Below are positions 57,950 to 64,000 of a DNA stretch of 64,000 nt, in pieces (the stretch's first letter is position 1; every line of letters starts with the position of its first letter). The position numbers and the translations under genes were made by a program. This stretch comes from Absidia repens (Eukaryota > Mucoromycota > Mucoromycetes > Mucorales > Cunninghamellaceae), in assembly GCA_002105175.1 (NCBI GenBank), contig MCGE01000010.1, positions 744,001-808,000 on the forward strand, given 5' to 3'. The notes under the pieces were generated by a model, which worked only from the letters and a program-made list of their open reading frames with translations, had not been told where the DNA came from and did no database searches.

Positions 57950-59260
57950 CTAGTTTTTTTGTTTTAAGAAAATTTAGTATAAAAAGGACAACTTCCCCAT
58001 AAGTTTTAGTATTTCCTTTAGTTTTTTCAGCACCCTCTGAAATAAAACATAGTACGAAGATTTCTTTACCACCAAACTATCTCATTTATTATTGTTATTA
58101 TTGTTCCAACATAGGAATACTTATTACTACAGACATAATTTTTGAATATCAAGTCTATATTTTATTCTATTTCATCATATTGATCAACTTTTGACTTCTA
58201 TAGTCTATACACTACTCTATTTTATAATTTTTCTCTCGCGAAGAACAATTCCCCTGAACGGACTTTGAATTTTCAAATCAATTTTTTTTTTCACTGTCTC
58301 TTTAAAACTAGTTGAACTTTACCCTAAAAAGTTCTGATGCTCACTCTATAAAAAAAGAAAACCCTACAAAAACAAAACCAAGTTGCGAAATAATAACCAA
58401 AATTTGCCGTAACACTCAAAAGTTCTCGCGCTCACATACAAACAACACTGTCATGGAAACGAACAACGACAATTTCCTTGCTGCCGCCTTTGGCGTAACT
58501 GATGCTCTTGGTTGGGCAATGGAGGAATAAAGGTGTATAATTATTTTCTTTTTTTCTTTTATTATCTTATTTTTATTGGTTCTTTCATATATATTATCTT
58601 CTCATCAAATTACTACCTCTGTCACGTACATAACACCTATCATGCACATAACACTTGTCATGCACATAACACTTGTCAGGTACATGACACCCACTCGCCG
58701 CCACTTTATTTTTTAGTATAAATACCCCACCTTTCCCCCGCCAATTCTCTTTTTCTTTAGTTATTTATTTTTACATATTTATCTCAACCTCTTTTTTTAT
58801 ATAAAATTCAGTACAAAGGTTTTTAACCACCAAATCACTGTCTTATTTTTATTTTGTTTCTATCGTCTATATAGAAACTTTCTCTTATTTTTTTGTGACT
58901 ACAAGTCCTCTTTTTATTTTATTTTTACTGTGTGTTATACACTTATTTTTATTGAACCAACAAAGGTCAATACTTTTCTTTTTATTTTATTTTACTCTTT
59001 CAAGTTTATTTTTTATAAACTTTCTCTACAGTTGGACTTTATCTACAAAAGTTCTGGTGCTCACTACTATCAAATCTATTTTTGTCTGATTCAGGAACAA
59101 AATATTTCAAATTCCGCCGAAGGAAGAAAATTATTTTTCAAAGCTCCAAACGATCAAAGCTACACCAAAGGATCACTCAAGACATCCTATTTAACCCAGA
59201 AAAACATAAAAAACCTACAAAAACACAATCCAGTTGGACTAAAATCACAAATTTAGCCGC
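57950..59260. repeat. Diverged tandem duplication of a ~480-bp segment
   Basis: Landmarks repeat in order: TTTAGTATAAA, ACCACCAAA.TATC/CACT, GTTGAACTTTA / GTTGGACTTTA, AAAGTTCTGATGCTCACT / AAAGTTCTGGTGCTCACT, and CCTACAAAAACA. Unit 1 is about 57950-58440 and unit 2 about 58705-59260. Confidence 0.6.
58622..58690. repeat. 18-bp minisatellite, about 3.5 units
   Basis: Unit close to CATGCACATAACACTTGT. Two inner units are identical and the outer ones carry a few changes. Confidence 0.85.
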
Positions 59261-59385
59261 AACAACACGTAAAAATACAAAACCCTACAATAACACAACC
59301 CAGCTACAAGCTAATATACGATAATGAACGTAGCAAAAGAAAAACCTGATTCCGATATAAACGACTAGAGAGCAAAAAGATGATC

Positions 59386-59457
59386 TTCCCACACGGGGAA
59401 TCGAACCCCGGCCACGGCGGTGAAAGCGCCGGATCCTAGCCACTAGACCATATGGGA
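59386..59457 (-). tRNA. tRNA-Glu (UUC anticodon)
   Basis: Reads 5' TCCCATATGGTCTAGTGG on the minus strand. All four arms fold: acceptor TCCCATA / TGTGGGA with discriminator A, anticodon stem CGGCG/CGCCG around loop CTTTCAC (anticodon TTC), and T-arm GGGG-TTCGATT-CCCC. The A box (TGGTCTAGTGG) and B box (GGTTCGATTCC) are intact. No intron. A TTTTT terminator follows a few bases after the 3' end. Confidence 0.97.
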
Positions 59458-59926
59458 CACATGGAAAATGAAATCAAAAGGTACATGTTAAAGCAGTGTT
59501 GTCGGTGTTTCAATTCAAGACGACCACCACTGTCAATTTATTTTGTTTACAAAACGTCGTCATTTTTTTCTTTATTTTTCTCTCTCACTACCTCTCTTCA
59601 CCTAAATTTGCTTCTGCTATTATTATGTTTATTCTCATTCGTCGTATGCCCCTTCGCCACTACCAAAATTCCTTTTATTTACCATTGCAAATAGTTTTAC
59701 ATTCGTTTAGTAGTTTACATCCCTTTAGCTGAAACACTGTCACCATTGTTTTGTTGTACCTTCCTTCATTAGTTTACCTTCTCTTATTAGTCACCTTCCC
59801 ACAATAGTTAACTCTCCCTCAATAGTTTACTCTCCTTCTTATCTATATCTGAAATTCTCTTATCAACAAAAACATCAGCTTTTGCCATTAATATATTTTA
59901 TCCCAAAAACCCTCCCTATTTTTTTT

Positions 59927-59985
59927 TCCCTCCAATATCCCCATACACACACAGAACAAAGCCCTCCATACCGCTGGGAGCCTTC
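59927..59985 (+). repeat. ~55-bp repeat, copy 1 (mate at 61030-61085)
   Basis: Both copies share TCCAATATCCCCATACACAC and CCCTCCATACCGCT in the same order and orientation, each after a T run. About 1.1 kb apart. Confidence 0.8.
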
Positions 59986-60139
59986 AAAAAGCAGTAATTT
60001 CGCTATAGGCTTTCCAAACCAATAAAAGAATAATATGCAGAATAGTCTACCGCAATAGAATAGTATGTACAATAGCATGTCACAGTAGAATAGCTTTGCC
60101 ATTCCATTGTTCATTGCAAAATAAAAAAGCTTTTATTGA

Positions 60140-60600
60140 ATAATGATACGTAGTCAATACTATACTAAAAGGAAAGAAGATGTAAAAATAGGGGGACCGC
60201 TAATAGTAGTTGAGAGAGGTGCTAATCTAGATGAATGGTGTAGAAGAAGGAACGATGTACGATGTACGATAAAAAAGGGATTTCTAAAAGGGATCTCTAT
60301 AAAAGGGGATCTCCAAACTTCTAATGAAGCTTAAACAAACATTTATTTCAAACAAAGACAAGGTTTAATGAAGCAGAGATATGTTTTATTGAAGAAAAGA
60401 GACATATACATGTACTAAGCTAATCAAGACATTTCCCCAAGATTCTAGAATCAAAATGAAAGGGTTTCCCCATGCTTCTTGAAATCCCTTTTCTAAAACC
60501 CTTCTAAACTATTTCTAAACAGAAAGCCAAAACCACCAGGTCCACAATGAGCCAAAAACAGTGAACAGATGTTGGCTCATTCCCGTTGACTTGTCTTTTT
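60140..60600 (-). repeat. Dispersed repeat family, copy F (diverged)
   Basis: Minus-oriented. The core complement is at 60462-60479 with one change (CATGCTTCT instead of CATGCATCT). The downstream part is more diverged than in other copies. Confidence 0.6.
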
Positions 60601-61029
60601 TTTTTTTTTTTTTTTTTGGATGTGCGCTCGCATTTTTTTTTTCTCGATCAACAATCCAGGCTGCCGGCGGCGGCGGTTGAATTCACACCCATCTGGCTTT
60701 ACAGCCTGCAAAATCCAATTAACCTGCAATATACTCTTCTTCGCTTTATATAAAACGAACTACGAAACCGTTCAACTTCAAATTTTCCATGCATCTTTAG
60801 AAATATTATACAATCATTTTTTGCCACCAAACCAACCATCCATCTCTCATACAATTAATTGCACAATGCTCTAAAGTTTACGCCTATAAGCTCACAGCTA
60901 AAGCCTACAGCCATAATAACCGCCTCTACATTATTGCCCACCATTCAACCACACACATCCTTGGACATCCACGTTTGCTTGGATCCGCTTTCTAGTCACA
61001 TACTCCTTCTACTCATACCATTTTTTTTT

Positions 61030-61085
61030 TTTTCCCCATCCAATATCCCCATACACACACAGAAATACCCCTCCATACCGCTAAA
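61030..61085 (+). repeat. ~55-bp repeat, copy 2 (mate at 59927-59985)
   Basis: See copy 1. It lies just upstream of the GC-rich hairpin. Confidence 0.8.
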
Positions 61086-61121
61086 AAAACATGGAAATCC
61101 GCTAAAAAAGCGCCGGGAGAG

Positions 61122-61138
61122 GCGCGGCTACGCCGCGC
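61122..61138. other. GC-only inverted repeat (hairpin)
   Basis: GCGCGGC-TAC-GCCGCGC, a perfect 7-bp stem with a 3-nt loop, in an otherwise AT-rich gap. It sits in a ~70-bp GC-rich island (61109-61180). Confidence 0.8.
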
Positions 61139-62039
61139 TTATGCCCAAAGAAGTCAGAAGGCAATGCGAGCGGAGTCCAAAAGTTTTTAACCTGCTTTAA
61201 GCTCCGAAAGCTGTATAATGGCCATTTTAGTTTTGGCTGTTCCTTCCTTCGTTTTGGCGTGACTGAAATTTCATTAAGTTTATGATTGTAAATTTTGCAT
61301 TTCTTGGAATGTTTAAATATTTATCAAACTTATTAGAGGTACCTTCGATATAGTGAAGTAGATGATCATATTTTTTTGGTACACGTTCTTGAATGGACTA
61401 ACAATATTAGAAGATTTTAATGGACGGAAATTAAAGACCTGAATGGTATTTCTAATTTTAGTAATTGATTTTTAACAGTTGTTCTTTTTAATAAAATGAT
61501 ATAGGTTGGCATTTCACAAGATAGTTAAATATATGCATGGACTAGTGGTAAAACAGAATATATATTATGGGGTTTTTTGGTAGAAAGTAACTCGGGTTAA
61601 TGGTTATTCTGTTATGAAATAAAAAAAAATAGAAAGTCGAAAATAAAATGAGAATATTGATTACTTTTATTTGATGTGAATCAATCATCATTTTATTAGG
61701 GATGTGGTTAATGTTGTATACCAACACATTCACCTATCATTCCATCTACCATACATCTTTTCATATATATATATTCATATTTAACCCTACACTTATCCCT
61801 ATACTTTCGTTCATGCACATGCGATCATTCAATAATACGTAACTCAGATCCCGAATGCCTACTATACGAATTCCTATCATATTCGTCACCCTTAATTTTA
61901 CATGCCCACATACCATCACATCAGTATAAATAAGACAATACATTTGAATAGAAATAAAGAGTGATCCAAAAGTTTCACAATACTTGATATGGTGTGACTC
62001 ACTTATACTGTCAAATTTTCAATTTTCATTTCAATTTTA

Positions 62040-62350
62040 TGGCTTCAATCGCAGTTTGAAAAATACCTTTTTTTTTTTTTTTTTTTTTTCCCTCCTTCCT
62101 TTCTTTTCTTTTTTTTTTCCCCCCAAGTCACCGCCATTTCATTGATCTCAATGGGATGATGCTCAACTGGGATTAGTGTCAGGACTAGTTTAGAAGGGTT
62201 TTCAGCTCAGGTATTACGAGATGCATGGGGAAACCCTTTCATTTTGGATTCAGAATTTGGGAGCACTATTAGATTAGCCTTCATCTTAGTTTAGTATTGG
62301 CTGTCATTGTTATAATTACTACTGAATAAACTTTGTCTTGGCTTTTCTAT
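62040..62350 (+). repeat. Dispersed repeat family, copy G (short)
   Basis: Plus-oriented with the core at 62219-62236, a preceding pyrimidine tract, and GAATAAACTTTGTCTTGG after the core. It lacks the B-box-like site and the far tail, so it is a partial copy. Confidence 0.65.
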
Positions 62351-63094
62351 CATTATACTTTCTCATTGTTTGATTGTCATACCAAATGTATAAACATGGG
62401 CTTATTATAAGCAGAAAAAAAAAACGGGTTTGTGTTTGTGTCTGTGCGTACAGCAACAAAAAAAAGAAAGGGCGGTACTTTTTATTGTACTGTACTGTAC
62501 TGTACAAATAATAAATACATAAACTAATCTTCGTTTGCAAGTCTTACAATCTACATCTACGTTTACTAACTACGCTTGATATCGGAGCGGGAACGAGCAA
62601 AAAACAGGGCCTGGTTTCCAAGTGTAAAATTTTTTACCTTGTTTTCGGTATAATATTTTATAGTTTTCGCGCTGTTTTACAAAATAAATGCACATATCAT
62701 TTTCCTTTTTAGTACATCAGATACGTTTCAAATCCTAGGACTGCCAGTCAAACTCTTCTTTTTTTGAAGGCTGATAACTTTTTCTTTTTCTAAAAAAAAA
62801 AAACAAACTGATGTACACGTTTTTTTATTACAGGTCTGAATTATCCTATTTATACATTGTTTTTTTGAAGTGGCCATTTTTTAAAAAACCATCAGCTTTC
62901 TAGGATCATGTCTAAAATTTGACATTATAAGTGAACCGCACCATAATACATTAATTTATTCCCTCATCTCGAACTCTAACAATAATCCATTATCATCTAT
63001 GTAAAAAGGCGAACATTTTTTTTCACAGATATCTTCACCATTAAAAACACACTACTGGCAAGCACTAGCCTAAAAAGACGATTGTAAAAAGGAA

Positions 63095-63350
63095 TAGGGT
63101 ATAATTTACCTTCATAACATGCTTTTTTTTTTTTTTTTTTTTGGTAATCATCTTTGGTGCTGTAATCTCTCAACCCCTCAGCCATAACTGATTATCTTCA
63201 TATGCGTGTAACTTTTTTTTTATTATACAAGTAAATCAACCGACCCTGAAACTTTGTTCCTTTTCCTTTTTTTTTTTTTATCATACTACGTGGTTAAAAA
63301 GTCTATCATCATGTAAAGAAAACATTCTTTGAATTTTTCATGAGATCCAA
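63095..63350. repeat. Second repeat type, copy 2
   Basis: Matches 45285-45520 in the same order and orientation (TTCATAACATG, TTGGTGCTGTAATCTCTCAA, TACGTGGTTAAAA). A T run interrupts it. Confidence 0.5.
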
Positions 63351-63646
63351 ATTGTTTAACATCCGCTGAATCGCACCATAGCAATCCAGGACGGTTAGAA
63401 ACTGTGAGTAATATCATAAATAGTTTCCCAAATACCCAGAAGCACTCCAAGCAAATCTAAATATTAACCCCATCGTCTTGTTCCCCATACTGCGTAAATC
63501 AAGTGAAATCAAAGTCAAGTAATATTCATAATTGCGAACAAAAATAGTTTATTTCATAAATAAATTCAGTCAATGTAATCATAAAAAAGATATATCCTAA
63601 AAATAACTATAATCTAAATAGCCTAATTGTACTATACATTTCCGAC

Positions 63647-63679
<33 letters not shown>

Positions 63680-63826
63680 AGATTTCCATTATCGCGGCGA
63701 TGGTAATGTCGATGCGATAAGATATATATATATAATATGTTGTAAATTGGTAATATATGGTAGGTACTGATATGTCACAGAGCCATCTCATTATTGGAAT
63801 GGTAAAGGAGGATCCACTATTTGTTG

Positions 63827-64000
63827 TTATTGTTGCTGTTCGTCGTCGCTGCCGTCATCAGAAGTATCGTCGTACTGCCCCTTTGTTGCTTCCCGTAATT
63901 TCTCATACCTAGCTTTGTACTTTTCCATTTCGTCTTGTAATTGTCGAATTGTCTGTTCAGCCACCAGTTTTTCTAAAGCCCACTTTTGTGCATCAGCGTC
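63827..64000 (-). CDS. 3' end of an unidentified coiled-coil protein (cut by window edge)
   Basis: Only the last 57 codons are visible, read on the minus strand from the right edge to a TAA at 63827-63829. The sequence WALEKLVAEQTIRQLQDEM, KYKARYEKLREATK is a clear coiled-coil helix, followed by an acidic tail (YDDTSDDGSDDEQQQ). Composition and heptads show it is coding. The family cannot be named from this piece. Confidence 0.75.
   Translation of the reverse strand, partial: DADAQKWALEKLVAEQTIRQLQDEMEKYKARYEKLREATKGQYDDTSDDGSDDEQQQ

Larger units (their letters stand above)
56997..59385. other. Intergenic gap with tandem segment duplication and minisatellite
   Basis: No confident gene. Two diverged copies of a ~480-bp segment (about 57950-58440 and 58705-59260) and an 18-bp minisatellite (about 58622-58690) lie here. 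Short ORFs (for example 58312-58530) have no family features. Confidence 0.5.
59458..63826. other. Long intergenic gap rich in repeats
   Basis: It holds a pair of ~55-bp repeats (59927-59985, 61030-61085), repeat copies F and G, a GC-rich hairpin (61122-61138), second-type repeat copy 2 (63095-63350), a GTACT cluster (62487-62505) and A/T runs. The ORFs inside are short and low-complexity. No gene recognised. Confidence 0.5.

Noticed and set aside
58622..58690. CRISPR array
   Set aside because: The 18-bp units are directly adjacent without unique spacers; an ordinary minisatellite in a eukaryote.
60143..60334. 63-residue ORF in repeat copy F
   Set aside because: Lies in a repeat, opposite to the repeat orientation, and is not conserved in other copies.

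Overview
The window looks like nuclear DNA from an early-diverging filamentous fungus, most likely Mucoromycota (Mucorales-like). It is AT-rich. Genes carry many short GT-AG introns (about 80 in the models below), and the gaps are full of long A or T runs and short dispersed repeats. The regulators carry Q/H/N-rich stretches. A Hook protein, fungal-type F-box/WD40 proteins and a yeast-type amino-acid permease are present. There is no operon structure, ribosome binding site or CRISPR array. All gene models were spliced by hand, and each stated exon set keeps frame from start to stop.

Left part (1-21 kb): a Cdc4-type F-box/WD40 gene cut by the window edge (minus); a small adaptor sigma subunit that reads as AP-4 (plus); a 15-exon amino-acid permease with 3-, 6- and 7-nt microexons (plus); acetyl-CoA synthetase (minus); a Hook dynein adaptor (minus); and, just upstream of it in the same direction, a kinesin-like protein whose motor domain has lost its nucleotide-binding motifs.

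Middle (21-42 kb): a repeat-rich gap with a truncated zinc-knuckle ORF; a GNAT acetyltransferase; a second repeat-rich gap with a decayed gene; mitochondrial threonyl-tRNA synthetase, divergent from a small unknown protein; a large Mediator Med5/MED24-like subunit in 12 exons; a cytochrome P450 whose haem cysteine lies on a 15-nt exon; and an unresolved region with several splice-like signals.

Right part (42-64 kb): a MetR/CYS-3-like bZIP factor, a second F-box/WD40 gene of the FWD-1 type, a SulP sulfate permease with a STAS domain, cytosolic serine hydroxymethyltransferase, a four-CBS-domain protein, tRNA-Glu(UUC), a long repeat-rich gap, and the 3' end of an unidentified gene at the right edge.

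Seven copies plus one fragment of one dispersed repeat family lie in the gaps, in both orientations. They share a core with a conserved hairpin. Functional themes are SCF ubiquitin ligase substrate receptors (two), microtubule transport (Hook and pseudokinesin), membrane traffic (AP-4) and sulfur / one-carbon / acetate metabolism. Apart from physical closeness, nothing in the sequence shows that these genes act as one system.
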